Shown here one piece after another: positions 7,571-14,470 of a stretch of 64,000 nucleotides of DNA. This DNA comes from a virus. The notes beneath the pieces are model-generated. The model had not been told where the DNA came from. It saw only the letters and a list, made by a program, of their open reading frames with translations, and ran no database searches. The stretch's first letter is position 1; each line of letters opens with the position of its first letter. The DNA is taken from positions 1-64,000 of IMG/VR virus record IMGVR_UViG_3300023049_000387; one strand, written 5' to 3'. The position numbers and the translations under genes are program-made.

Positions 7571-7945
7571 ATGGAAAGCATGGATACAAATATTAAAGAC
7601 ATTATAAGAGGTATTAAAATTGATATAGTTAATAATAGATATAAATGTATATCAGCATACAAAATACCAAAAGACGTTGAGCATTGGTTGAATTGTCCAA
7701 TTTGTGATTTAAAGCCACTTATATGGGAATTTAATAATGGATCTTCTACTGGTTGTGGCTGTGGTGAAAACCAATACAGAAACTTTAGTATTGTGACAGA
7801 ATCTATAATGTCACATATAAGTAGAAATAATGGATCTGCACTTAATTATGACCATCGTAAATTGAAAAATAACTGGAATCATTGGGTATGTACTAGAGAA
7901 GAACTAGAAACACACAAAGGATTATTAGAAGAGGGTAAGTGGTAG
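7571..7945 (+). CDS. small zinc-binding phage protein (124 aa)
   Basis: Residues near 42-66 carry NCPICDLKP and TGCGCGENQY, two Cys pairs that would bind zinc. A helical stretch follows, then LKNNWNHWVCTREEL with conserved-looking Trp residues. Small proteins of this build are common in phages and sit near DNA-metabolism genes, but I cannot name a role. Confidence 0.6.
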   Translation: MESMDTNIKDIIRGIKIDIVNNRYKCISAYKIPKDVEHWLNCPICDLKPLIWEFNNGSSTGCGCGENQYRNFSIVTESIMSHISRNNGSALNYDHRKLKNNWNHWVCTREELETHKGLLEEGKW

Positions 7946-7946
7946 T

Positions 7947-8288
7947 TTATTCCACAATATCTTCTGCTGTTTCTGATAGTGCTATACAAGCCTTTGCAGT
8001 TTCTTCGTGTTTAAACTCTAAACACCTATCAGCACAATAAACAGAACTTTCAAATACCAAATCCGATATATTAGAGAGATGGTGTGATTTATTCTCAAGT
8101 GCATACACAAAAGCTTCACATATCTTAATAAACTCTCCTAGGTCTACTGAAAAGGCTTTAACTTTAGTCTTTTCCATTGACTTATTTAGTAACTCTATAC
8201 AGCTATTAACATCATCTATTAGCTGAGAGTTATCATTTACCTCCTCTGTTTCTTCATTCTGTTCTAAAAACTTTTTAAGATGTATCAT
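7947..8288 (-). CDS. candidate internal virion protein with capsid-targeting-like N-terminus (113 aa)
   Basis: The protein begins MIHLKKFLEQNEETEEVNDN, one of a set in this window that start with a short basic/aromatic segment and then an acidic patch. In T4, internal head proteins carry a similar N-terminal capsid-targeting sequence (MKTYQEFI.E) that is removed by the prohead protease. The remaining 90 residues are acidic and helical with three Cys. TTAATATATA lies upstream on the sense strand (8308-8317). It is convergent with the zinc-binding gene. Role in the head is inferred. Confidence 0.65.
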   Translation of the reverse strand: MIHLKKFLEQNEETEEVNDNSQLIDDVNSCIELLNKSMEKTKVKAFSVDLGEFIKICEAFVYALENKSHHLSNISDLVFESSVYCADRCLEFKHEETAKACIALSETAEDIVE

Positions 8289-8404
8289 TATAATTTATTT
8301 ATTTACTTATATATTAAATATTTACATAGTAAACAGATACAAATGTTAAAGTATCCTTTTTATATAAACTTTTCCATAGGTATGTATATATTAATAAAGA
8401 AACT

Positions 8405-9076
8405 ATGGTAGAGTTATTACATTTTGATATAGAAACCACAAGTGAGTATGAAAACTTCGAATCATTTAAGGAAAACGATGAGAGGGGATCAGCTTTATTT
8501 GAAGCCAAATGCAAAAAAATGAATTGGATAGAAAAGTGTGGGAGTATAGAGCAAGCATACATTGAAAATGGTGGGATAATATCAACATATGGTAAGATAA
8601 TATGTATATCATTTGGATTTACCGTTAACGGAGAAAAAAGAATAAAATCGTTATACTCTGATAATGAAAAGGATTTAGTCAATAAGTTCAATGAATCTCT
8701 AAAATACATAGAAAAAAAAGCTTTTCATTTATGTGGATTCAGGATAAAACATTTTGATATTCCTTGGATATTACACAAATTACATAAATATGGTATAGAG
8801 CCAGTTGATATGATATATGTATATGATAAGAAACCATGGGAGATGAGAGTAGCTGATATGTCTGATGATTGGAAAACTGGTTACTTATTATCACATACCT
8901 TTGATGAAATGTGTTATGAATTAGGTGTGGAATCCCCTAAGAATGAACTAGATGGTTCTAAAGTCCATAAAGCATACTGGTCTGGTAATTTAGATTCAGT
9001 TGTAAAATACTGCGAATCAGATGTTTCATCATCAATTGATGCTGGGATTAAACTATATAAACATTATAAACATTAG
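8405..9076 (+). CDS. DEDD-family 3'-5' exonuclease (PolB-like)
   Basis: The 223-residue protein has the three exonuclease motifs. ExoI is HFDIETTS (D8, E10), ExoII is GFRIKHFDIPWI (D118), and ExoIII is YCESDV (D206). This spacing matches the predicted 3'-5' exonucleases related to the proofreading domain of B-family polymerases. It should degrade single-stranded DNA ends, perhaps in replication or recombination. No polymerase domain is attached, and the tail (KLYKHYKH) is short. A small unknown gene follows after 2 nt. Confidence 0.85.
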   Translation: MVELLHFDIETTSEYENFESFKENDERGSALFEAKCKKMNWIEKCGSIEQAYIENGGIISTYGKIICISFGFTVNGEKRIKSLYSDNEKDLVNKFNESLKYIEKKAFHLCGFRIKHFDIPWILHKLHKYGIEPVDMIYVYDKKPWEMRVADMSDDWKTGYLLSHTFDEMCYELGVESPKNELDGSKVHKAYWSGNLDSVVKYCESDVSSSIDAGIKLYKHYKH

Positions 9077-9078
9077 AT

Positions 9079-9519
9079 ATGGGAGAAAAAATCACAAAAG
9101 GAGATTTATTTTTATTTACATCACATTATGATAATGGTCGTTCAGTCCATTACTATGGTTCACTTGTAGAAATAATTGGTATTGCAAGTAATAGCATAAT
9201 GATGGTAACTGGTGAAGGAGATTTAAACACTAAAGAGAAATTGCTTATAAGAATAATAAAGGATAGTAACTTTAAAGACATTGATTCTAGTAAATTTTCT
9301 AAAACGCTTGTAAAAGATTTAAAAATTAAATTTAAATTTAATCTAGAAAATGATACCATTGAAGCAGATTCACATGATGTGCACAAGATAAATATAGACT
9401 ATGGATTAGTTGAAATTGATAAAAAAATAGATAGGCTTTTAAAAGAGAAAACTCTTTACAATGACTTTCATATCAGGACAAGAAAGCTAAGGAAATTATT
9501 AGATGATTCTAATGACTAG
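9079..9519 (+). CDS. hypothetical protein (146 aa)
   Basis: It lies 2 nt after the exonuclease gene and is likely cotranscribed. The N-terminal half (GDLFLFTSHYDNGRSVHYYGSLVEIIGIA) looks like a small beta-barrel. The C-terminal half is basic and helical. No family identified. Its stop overlaps the 3' end of the opposing hydrolase gene. Confidence 0.6.
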   Translation: MGEKITKGDLFLFTSHYDNGRSVHYYGSLVEIIGIASNSIMMVTGEGDLNTKEKLLIRIIKDSNFKDIDSSKFSKTLVKDLKIKFKFNLENDTIEADSHDVHKINIDYGLVEIDKKIDRLLKEKTLYNDFHIRTRKLRKLLDDSND

Positions 9520-10067
9520 TTATTCTCAAATGGACTTATCTTAGAATCTATCAAAGACATCAATTCATTGTGTGTTTGTGATAGATTCCTTGATACTAAA
9601 CCATCTAAAATAAATCTAGTTTCTGTCACATACTTGCTGACAAATTTATCACTACCTTGTTCTAAATCTGAGCAATTGTGTAATCTATCAGCTAACTTTA
9701 TAACAAGAGCATAACTAGTCATATTTAGCATTTTATCTAATAAATACTCTGATTTACCTACCTTCTCTATTTTGTTATTATCAGATGTAAGTTCTTCTAC
9801 TATACTACTGACCATTTTTCCAAACTCTTCTTCTATATTACTAATAGTAACATCACAATCTTCAACAGTGTCGTGAAGTAATGCCGCAATACAAATTAGC
9901 TCCTTATTTTTACTCACCTTGACCTCCCTAACTATTTTGCTTACTGCAATTGGGTGCCATGCATATTCTTTGCCAGAAAATTTTCTAAACTGTCCATCGT
10001 GTGCCTCTATCATAAATAATAGAGCCTTTCTTAGCTTTGTTTCTTTTTTAGTTTTCATAGTTGTCAT
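9516..10067 (-). CDS. (p)ppGpp hydrolase, small alarmone hydrolase type (HD domain)
   Basis: The 183-residue protein is a stand-alone HD domain of the SpoT/Mesh1 group. H38 lies in AWHPI, H65-D66 in LLHDTVED with E69-D70, and D127 in KLADRLHN. In Mesh1/SpoT the matching residues bind Mn2+ and catalyse removal of the 3' pyrophosphate. No synthetase or regulatory domain is attached. A phage copy could blunt the stringent response during infection, which fits the tRNA-charging theme of this window. A TATATTTG box on its strand (10078-10085) suggests host-RNAP transcription. A different HD nucleotidase remains possible. Confidence 0.85.
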   Translation of the reverse strand: MTTMKTKKETKLRKALLFMIEAHDGQFRKFSGKEYAWHPIAVSKIVREVKVSKNKELICIAALLHDTVEDCDVTISNIEEEFGKMVSSIVEELTSDNNKIEKVGKSEYLLDKMLNMTSYALVIKLADRLHNCSDLEQGSDKFVSKYVTETRFILDGLVSRNLSQTHNELMSLIDSKISPFENN

Positions 10068-10077
10068 ATATATTAAA

Positions 10078-10085
10078 CAAATATA
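10078..10085 (-). promoter_or_regulatory. TATATTTG promoter box for alarmone hydrolase
   Basis: The top strand reads CAAATATA, so the minus strand has TATATTTG about 11 nt before the hydrolase start codon. No clear -33 element was assigned. Confidence 0.45.
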
Positions 10086-10154
10086 ACCTTTTTATTTGAT
10101 ATATACAACAGGGGAGATATATACTTTTATATATATAATAAAATATAAAAAATC

Positions 10155-10313
10155 ATGGGTACAAAGAATAAAATGTTTTCATTTAGAATACCACCAAAAT
10201 TATTAGAAGAATATCACGAAATGTGTGATGAGAACTCAATAAACATATCAAAAAGGATTAGAAAGTTCATTGAGCGTGATTTAGAAGGATGGAGAAATAA
10301 GAAAAAGGAATAA
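10155..10313 (+). CDS. ribbon-helix-helix-like small DNA-binding protein (52 aa)
   Basis: The sequence MGTKNKMFSFRIPPKLLEEY runs into a helix, then NSINISKRIRKFIERDLEGW. A beta strand (MFSFRIP), a turn and two helices is the CopG/Arc ribbon-helix-helix pattern of small transcriptional regulators. No target site can be assigned. Confidence 0.6.
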   Translation: MGTKNKMFSFRIPPKLLEEYHEMCDENSINISKRIRKFIERDLEGWRNKKKE

Positions 10314-10423
10314 ATTTAATAAAATATTTCATAAATACTTTAATAATTCGAAATATATTCAGTATGTTTGTATCATATAATTTACTACAGATAATAGTAT
10401 TATGAACAAACAAAGAAGTTATT

Positions 10424-10660
10424 ATGAAAAATCTTAAAAAATGGTTTAGAAATTTATCAATTACTAACCTTGCTCACTACTACTGGCTAAAAATAAGAGA
10501 AGAATCAAAAGATAGACATGGTGAAAAATTATGTTATTGTGGACACACTAATAAATGTAGTTGTGATGACCCAGATAAACAAACTTTTAAAGATTCTGTA
10601 AAAAGAGGAACTATAATTATATTTGATAAAAAGAACGGTTGGAAAACTTCCAAAAAATAA
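10424..10660 (+). CDS. small Cys-rich protein (78 aa)
   Basis: The N-terminus (MKNLKKWFRNLSITNLAHYY) is amphipathic and basic. The middle contains LCYCGHTNKCSCDD, four Cys and one His in a tight cluster that could bind a metal. Function unknown. The upstream 110 nt show no recognisable signal beyond A/T-rich sequence. Confidence 0.55.
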   Translation: MKNLKKWFRNLSITNLAHYYWLKIREESKDRHGEKLCYCGHTNKCSCDDPDKQTFKDSVKRGTIIIFDKKNGWKTSKK

Positions 10661-10679
10661 ATGTAATAAATATAAAACT

Positions 10680-10889
10680 ATGGAATCTAATAAAAAAGAA
10701 ACTAATGGGATATTGTCAGTAGTTCTAAATGTTTTCCTAGTAGCTACAGAAAATAGGCTAATAAGCTTCGCTATCAAAAATAAAGAATTAAGCCCTGAGC
10801 AGACTAGTTATATAGAGTCTGAATACGGCAAAATAGAATCTATCGAAGATGGTAGTAGTGGGTTCACTAAAACTGTTATATACATTTAA
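10680..10889 (+). CDS. hypothetical protein (69 aa)
   Basis: I start this gene at the ATG at 10680 (MESNKKETNGILSVVLNVFL), not at an upstream in-frame ATG at 10623. The longer form would overlap the preceding gene by 38 nt and encode an unlikely KNKCNKYKT extension. Function unknown. Confidence 0.55.
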   Translation: MESNKKETNGILSVVLNVFLVATENRLISFAIKNKELSPEQTSYIESEYGKIESIEDGSSGFTKTVIYI

Positions 10890-10900
10890 TAAAATGAACT

Positions 10901-11095
10901 ATGTTAATTAGAAAAATGTATACCTTGTACATAAATACAACACTTAGAACTGCATACTTTGGTAATCTAAAGTTTGGATGTAGAATAGGTGGTGCAAAGT
11001 TTGGTAAAGTAATTGATTGTAATTTATCTGATTTGAAACACAACCTAAGAATACTAGCAGAAGAAAATTATTTAATTAATAAACGCACGTATTAA
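10901..11095 (+). CDS. hypothetical protein (64 aa)
   Basis: A short basic protein, MLIRKMYTLYINTTLRTAYF, with a glycine-rich middle (KFGCRIGGAKFGKV). It sits in a run of closely spaced plus-strand genes, 1 nt before the next one. No family recognised. Confidence 0.55.
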   Translation: MLIRKMYTLYINTTLRTAYFGNLKFGCRIGGAKFGKVIDCNLSDLKHNLRILAEENYLINKRTY

Positions 11096-11096
11096 A

Positions 11097-11444
11097 ATGA
11101 AAATAACAAAAGGAACATTCAAATATACTGGTATTAACGATATAGATATTGACTTAGTCACAGACAAGTGGAATCATTTATGGATGCTTGCTGAGTGGAA
11201 AGTAGACAATTCTTGGAAAATAGTCAAATATATTAGAAAAGACTCTCAAAATACCGAGATAAAGCTAACGATATCATGTGAACAAGCAACTGAACTTATT
11301 AAAAACCTTGGCTTAATTAATATTAATACTGGGTTTCAAAGTGGTTACTCTTGGAGGACTAAAAAGGATATGGTGTATTTAGAGAACTGGAGATTGGCAA
11401 GACATAAGAAATTACAGACCAAATTAATAACAAACAACTTTTAA
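11097..11444 (+). CDS. hypothetical protein (115 aa)
   Basis: The protein starts MKITKGTFKYTGINDIDIDL and is Trp-rich (WNHLWMLAEWKVDNSWK). It is followed by a basic C-terminus. It is tightly packed between neighbours, suggesting one transcript. Function unknown. Confidence 0.6.
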   Translation: MKITKGTFKYTGINDIDIDLVTDKWNHLWMLAEWKVDNSWKIVKYIRKDSQNTEIKLTISCEQATELIKNLGLININTGFQSGYSWRTKKDMVYLENWRLARHKKLQTKLITNNF

Positions 11445-11447
11445 ATT

Positions 11448-11714
11448 ATGAAAGATACATTTAGATACTTCATCAGAAAGAACTTCTCTGAGATTGGCGA
11501 AATAAGCAATGAGGATATTGATGAAATCGGAATTGAATTTCACAAGTACTTGGATAGCAAATTAAATGATGACCAAAAGGCTAAAATACTACCAAAAAGT
11601 GCGATTGATGTAATAATGAATAGCGACCACCCACTTAAAACAAACGGATTTGAGCCAGCATATATGCTACATTTTACACAATGGACAAAGGAACAAAGTG
11701 AATCGCAAGACTAG
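11448..11714 (+). CDS. hypothetical protein (88 aa)
   Basis: An 88-residue acidic helical protein beginning MKDTFRYFIRKNFSEIGEIS. It lies 3 nt after the previous gene and is the last of that tight run. No motif identified. Confidence 0.6.
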   Translation: MKDTFRYFIRKNFSEIGEISNEDIDEIGIEFHKYLDSKLNDDQKAKILPKSAIDVIMNSDHPLKTNGFEPAYMLHFTQWTKEQSESQD

Positions 11715-11779
11715 TTAAATGTTTTTATAAATTTTTTGGCTATTAGCTTCTATATTTACACAATAATAATAATAAAACA

Positions 11780-12001
11780 ATGAATAAAGACAATAATTCT
11801 ATTATAGATACTAATGTACCTCTTTTTAAGTATATCGAGATTAAGGATTATGACAATGATAGTGTTGTTAAGCGACTAGATGTAAGCGATAAATCCGATA
11901 GGCGTATAGATACTATCGAAAGTGGGATTGATATAAACTTAAACCATGACCAATACTATACGTTTAGTCATGATAGTGAAGTTGAATTAGAACTCATATG
12001 A
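11780..12001 (+). CDS. hypothetical protein (73 aa)
   Basis: A highly acidic 73-residue protein (MNKDNNSIIDTNVPLFKYIE...), ending in TGA. It precedes the promoter of tRNA leader 2. Function unknown. Confidence 0.55.
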   Translation: MNKDNNSIIDTNVPLFKYIEIKDYDNDSVVKRLDVSDKSDRRIDTIESGIDINLNHDQYYTFSHDSEVELELI

Positions 12002-12030
12002 AAATAAATTTAAATCTTTTTAAAAAACAC

Positions 12031-12061
12031 TTGTGAGAAACAAATATTAGTTATATATTTG
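12031..12061 (+). promoter_or_regulatory. Bacteroidetes-type promoter of tRNA cluster 2
   Basis: TTG at 12031 and TATATTTG at 12054-12061 have the same 23-nt offset as the pair upstream of cluster 3. The 85 nt between this promoter and the leader ORF are also conserved with cluster 3 (blocks TAAACTTTTA and ATAAATAACCA). Confidence 0.75.
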
Positions 12062-12131
12062 CACAGAACCTAAAATAATTTAAACTTTTAGTAAAAAAAA
12101 GAATATAAATAACCAAAGGAAGAAATAAAAT

Positions 12132-12141
12132 TTAATATATA
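12132..12141 (+). promoter_or_regulatory. TTAATATATA motif before tRNA leader 2
   Basis: The motif lies 7 nt before the leader ORF. It recurs at leaders 1 and 3 and at virion genes. It could be a second start site used by a modified polymerase. Confidence 0.5.
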
Positions 12142-12147
12142 ATAGTG

Positions 12148-12267
12148 ATGAAAAATTTAAACCTAAATACAAATAGAAACTTAACGCTCAATGTGGTGAA
12201 TATTATGTTATGTAATAGACCATCTAGGGGTTCTAGTGTATTTAATAAATTTCATCTTATGACATAG
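12148..12267 (+). CDS. tRNA-cluster leader peptide 2 (39 aa), all eight cognate residues present
   Basis: The peptide starts MKNLNLN. Residues 8-24 are TNRNLTLNVVNIMLCNR. They consist only of Asn, Leu, Thr, Arg, Val, Ile, Met and Cys. These are exactly the eight specificities of the 11 tRNAs that follow. Codons also match: AGA/AGG for Arg(UCU), GUG for Val(UAC), AUU for Ile(GAU), UGU for Cys(GCA), ACA/ACG for Thr(UGU). The next codons (PSRG) contain TCTAGGGGTT at 12223-12232, perfectly complementary over 10 nt to the terminator 5' arm at 12293-12302. This is the classic attenuation order: control codons, antiterminator, terminator. The MKNLNLN start is shared with leader 3 and is probably ancestral. 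Confidence 0.8.
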   Translation: MKNLNLNTNRNLTLNVVNIMLCNRPSRGSSVFNKFHLMT

Positions 12268-12290
12268 TGAAATAAAAAATACAAATAACT

Positions 12291-12327
12291 AAAACCCCTA
12301 GAAATGAAAATTCTAGGGGTTTTTTTG
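12291..12327 (+). terminator. intrinsic terminator / attenuator before tRNA cluster 2
   Basis: Stem AAAACCCCTAGAA/TTCTAGGGGTTTT with loop ATGAAAA is followed by a T-run. It ends 7 nt before the first tRNA. The 5' arm can pair instead with TCTAGGGGTT inside the leader ORF. Confidence 0.88.
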
Positions 12328-12333
12328 TTTTAT

Positions 12334-12418
12334 GCTAGTGTGGTGGAATGGTAGACACGAGGGATTCAAAATCCTTTAATCAGAAATGATTATATGAGTT
12401 CAAATCTCATCATTAGTA
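12334..12418 (+). tRNA. tRNA-Leu(CAA)
   Basis: Acceptor GCTAGTG/CATTAGT. Stem AGGGA/TCCTT closes loop TTCAAAA, anticodon CAA. A long variable arm (TAATCAGAAATGATTA) is typical of tRNA-Leu. Confidence 0.88.
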
Positions 12419-12430
12419 CATATATTACAA

Positions 12431-12504
12431 TCCTCGTTAGCTCAGTGGTCAGAAGCTCTCGTCTGTTAAACGAAAGGTCGGTGGTTCGAATCCACCACGA
12501 GGAG
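12431..12504 (+). tRNA. tRNA-Asn(GUU)
   Basis: Acceptor TCCTCGT/ACGAGGA is perfect. Loop CTGTTAA gives anticodon GTT, and the discriminator is G as in tRNA-Asn. The top anticodon-stem pair is a C-A mismatch. Confidence 0.9.
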
Positions 12505-12511
12505 CAAATAA

Positions 12512-12595
12512 TCGGCATATACCAGCCCAAGCTGATACCTTGGAGAACTGTAGTTGGTAAGTTGAAAACGTAGGTTCGAGTCCTACTGTGCCGAC
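12512..12595 (+). tRNA. tRNA-Ile(GAU), non-canonical layout
   Basis: Acceptor TCGGCAT/GTGCCGA and T-arm GTAGG-TTCGAGT-CCTAC are good. Anticodon stem CCAAG/CTTGG closes loop CTGATAC, anticodon GAT. Only 8 nt (ATACCAGC) separate the acceptor from the anticodon stem, too few for a D-arm. About 26 nt, including D-loop-like TAGTTGGTAAG, lie between the anticodon arm and the T-arm. The Ile identity is supported by the AUU codon in leader 2. Confidence 0.65.
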
Positions 12596-12608
12596 TTTTA
12601 TGACACTT

Positions 12609-12693
12609 GTCGGAGTGGTGGAATGGCAGACACGCTGGGTTTAAGCTCCAGTGGGCAGTGATGTCCGTGAGGGTTCGAGTCCCTTCTCCGATA
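12609..12693 (+). tRNA. tRNA-Leu(UAA)
   Basis: Acceptor GTCGGAG/CTCCGAT, anticodon stem CTGGG/TCCAG (one wobble) around loop TTTAAGC, anticodon TAA, long variable arm. Confidence 0.9.
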
Positions 12694-12702
12694 CGAATAA
12701 AT

Positions 12703-12792
12703 GCCAGTGTGGTGAAATTGGATGAAACACGCTAGTCTTAGGAACTAGTACCCAAGAGGTAAACATTGTCGGTTCGAGTCCGACCACTGGTA
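12703..12792 (+). tRNA. tRNA-Leu(UAG)
   Basis: Acceptor GCCAGTG/CACTGGT, stem CTAGT/ACTAG around loop CTTAGGA, anticodon TAG, and a long variable arm. Confidence 0.92.
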
Positions 12793-12802
12793 CAAAATAA
12801 AT

Positions 12803-12883
12803 GCCTTAGTAGTCCCGATTGTCTTCTAAACAATTAAGGGTAATTGGAAGCTGAAAATATAGGTTCGAGTCCTATCTAGGGTA
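12803..12883 (+). tRNA. tRNA-Arg(UCU), non-canonical layout
   Basis: Acceptor GCCTTAG/CTAGGGT and T-arm ATAGG-TTCGAGT-CCTAT. Stem ATTGT/ACAAT closes loop CTTCTAA, anticodon TCT. As in the Ile(GAU) gene of this cluster, there is no D-arm before the anticodon (8 nt only), and about 24 nt with D-like GGTAATTGGAAGC lie after it. AGA/AGG codons in leader 2 support the identity. Confidence 0.65.
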
Positions 12884-12892
12884 CAAATAAAA

Positions 12893-12966
12893 AGTTCTGT
12901 AATTCAGGGGTTCAGAATGCTTCCCTTACAAGGAAGAAGTCGTTGGTTCGAATCCAACCAGAACTA
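12893..12966 (+). tRNA. tRNA-Val(UAC)
   Basis: Acceptor AGTTCTG/CAGAACT is perfect. Stem CTTCC/GGAAG closes loop CTTACAA, anticodon TAC. Confidence 0.92.
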
Positions 12967-12972
12967 CAAAAT

Positions 12973-13044
12973 GTACCTATGACCGAGTGATTTAGGTAGG
13001 TGGCTGCAACCCATCGTACGGGGGTTTGAATCCCTCTAGGTACT
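12973..13044 (+). tRNA. tRNA-Cys(GCA)
   Basis: Acceptor GTACCTA/TAGGTAC is perfect. Stem GGTGG/CCATC closes loop CTGCAAC, anticodon GCA. The discriminator is T, as expected for Cys. Confidence 0.9.
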
Positions 13045-13051
13045 CTAATAT

Positions 13052-13124
13052 GCTGACATAGCTCAATTGGTAGAGCATTTGATTTGTAATCAAAAGGTTG
13101 TGGGTTCGAAGCCCTCTGTCAGCT
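13052..13124 (+). tRNA. tRNA-Thr(UGU)
   Basis: Acceptor GCTGACA/TGTCAGC, stem TTTGA/TCAAA around loop TTTGTAA, anticodon TGT, and a regular D-arm. Confidence 0.93.
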
Positions 13125-13134
13125 CTGAAAAAAT

Positions 13135-13224
13135 GCACTAGTGGCGAAGTGGATGAAACGCATCAGACTTAAAATCTGATACCCTTTGAGGTGAACAACG
13201 TGGGTTCAAATCCCACCTGGTGTA
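13135..13224 (+). tRNA. tRNA-Leu(UAA), second copy
   Basis: Acceptor GCACTAG/CTGGTGT, stem TCAGA/TCTGA around loop CTTAAAA, anticodon TAA, long variable arm. It differs from the other Leu(UAA) gene in most positions. Confidence 0.9.
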
Positions 13225-13228
13225 CTAA

Positions 13229-13314
13229 ATCGCTATGAACAGATGTGGTAATTGTGCTTGGCTCATATCCAAGTTAGAGAAATCTTATTGTTGGTTCAAG
13301 TCCAACTAGCGGTA
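13229..13314 (+). tRNA. tRNA-Met or Ile2 (CAU)
   Basis: Acceptor ATCGCTA/TAGCGGT, stem CTTGG/CCAAG around loop CTCATAT, anticodon CAT. The variable region is unusually long for a CAU tRNA (about 16 nt with AGA/TCT). Initiator, elongator Met and lysidine-modified Ile2 cannot be told apart here. Internal AUG codons in leader 2 favour Met. Confidence 0.8.
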
Positions 13315-13315
13315 C

Positions 13316-13356
13316 AAAAAAAGAGGGGATATAATTAATTATATCCCCTCTTTTTT
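13316..13356. terminator. bidirectional terminator after tRNA cluster 2
   Basis: A-run, then GAGGGGATATAAT/ATTATATCCCCTC with almost no loop, then a T-run. It ends the tRNA transcript and, on the other strand, the converging virion-type gene. Confidence 0.9.
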
Positions 13357-13368
13357 ATATTATTTGTT

Positions 13369-13800
13369 TTATTTATTTTTAAGACTTTCTATATCATCCC
13401 TTATCTCATCTATATCATCTAAAGATATATCATCCAAATCTTTACCAGCATCACCAGTATTATCTGTTACTACAGGAATAACATCTTCTATCCCTTTATC
13501 TATTTCCTTAGCAATGTAATCATCCCCTGCAATACTCTCTCTTTCTATTTGTAAACAGAACTGTGCTAATACTGCTAAATCATCATTTTTCTGTGCTAAA
13601 TCGAATACTTTGCTATTAAGTTCATATTTTGACATACCTCTAAATTTCTTTCTAGTATAGTAGTCATAGAAATCTTGCTCTTCTCTAGACATAACATTAG
13701 ATGGTTTTCTATCAATACCAAATATCTCTGTCTTTTTAGCTTTTGCAGTTACTGCTTCGCTCACTTTTTTATTGTTAAAGTCTTTATATTTTTTTATCAT
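13369..13800 (-). CDS. candidate internal virion protein with capsid-targeting-like N-terminus (143 aa)
   Basis: It begins MIKKYKDFNNKKVSEAVTAK. The run KKVSE|AV resembles the site where T4-type prohead protease cuts after (L/I/V)xE. The rest is charged, helical and strongly acidic at the C-terminus (DDISLDDIDEIRDDIESL). TTAATATATA lies 6 nt upstream on the sense strand (13806-13815). It lies in a minus-strand run with a tagged metallopeptidase and a large virion protein. Packaging is inferred. Confidence 0.65.
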   Translation of the reverse strand: MIKKYKDFNNKKVSEAVTAKAKKTEIFGIDRKPSNVMSREEQDFYDYYTRKKFRGMSKYELNSKVFDLAQKNDDLAVLAQFCLQIERESIAGDDYIAKEIDKGIEDVIPVVTDNTGDAGKDLDDISLDDIDEIRDDIESLKNK

Positions 13801-13818
13801 ACTCTTATATATTAATTT

Positions 13819-14454
13819 TTATTTACCATTTATTTCTTCAAACTCTTTTTCTAAATAAAGATAAATGTATTTTTTATACCTTTTCTTAATATCATCACTC
13901 ACCGCCCTTGATATTCCCATCCATAGACCAATACTTTTTAATTTAGAAAATGCATCTTTTATATCATTTGGATTTCTTTCCATTATTAGGTCTGTTATAG
14001 ATTGTGAAAAAGCCATTACCTCATCTTTATTCGAAAAATAAGCCTTTTGATCTGAAATGTTTCCTAAAAATTCAAAATTTAAATCAGCTGGTCGTCTCAA
14101 ACCTTGTTTTAAATGTATATTTTCATGCTTTAATACGTGGATAGCAAAACTGATATCATTACTCTCAAGATATCTTACATTATTAGCAAGAACCAATCTA
14201 GGCTTTTTAGTAACTGGGTTTAATAAACCAAATACTTTCATACCATTTGGTGGTGCATCTTCCCTCATTTTATCAGTTGGTAATTCATCATAGAATGTTC
14301 TGTAATAAACAACCTCTATATCATTTTTTGCACCAATTCTTTGTAATTCATCAACACTAATACTCCACTCAGCCTCGACCTCTTTTATAAACTTTTCTAA
14401 ATTATCAGACTTCCAATCTATTATTGCCTCATTAAACTTTTTTAAATGTTTCAT
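13819..14454 (-). CDS. HExxH metallopeptidase-like protein with capsid-targeting-like N-terminus (211 aa)
   Basis: The N-terminus MKHLKKFNEAIIDWKSDNLE matches the shared leader of several virion-type proteins here, with FNE|A as a possible cleavage point. Residues 110-114 are HENIH, an HExxH zinc-peptidase motif in a helix (IHVLKHENIHLKQ). E145 in KDEVMAF, about 30 residues later, could be the third ligand (gluzincin pattern). No signal peptide. It could be a protease carried into the host with the DNA, or a maturation enzyme. Activity is inferred from the motif alone. Confidence 0.65.
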   Translation of the reverse strand: MKHLKKFNEAIIDWKSDNLEKFIKEVEAEWSISVDELQRIGAKNDIEVVYYRTFYDELPTDKMREDAPPNGMKVFGLLNPVTKKPRLVLANNVRYLESNDISFAIHVLKHENIHLKQGLRRPADLNFEFLGNISDQKAYFSNKDEVMAFSQSITDLIMERNPNDIKDAFSKLKSIGLWMGISRAVSDDIKKRYKKYIYLYLEKEFEEINGK

Positions 14455-14470
14455 TATTATTCTTTTTTTT

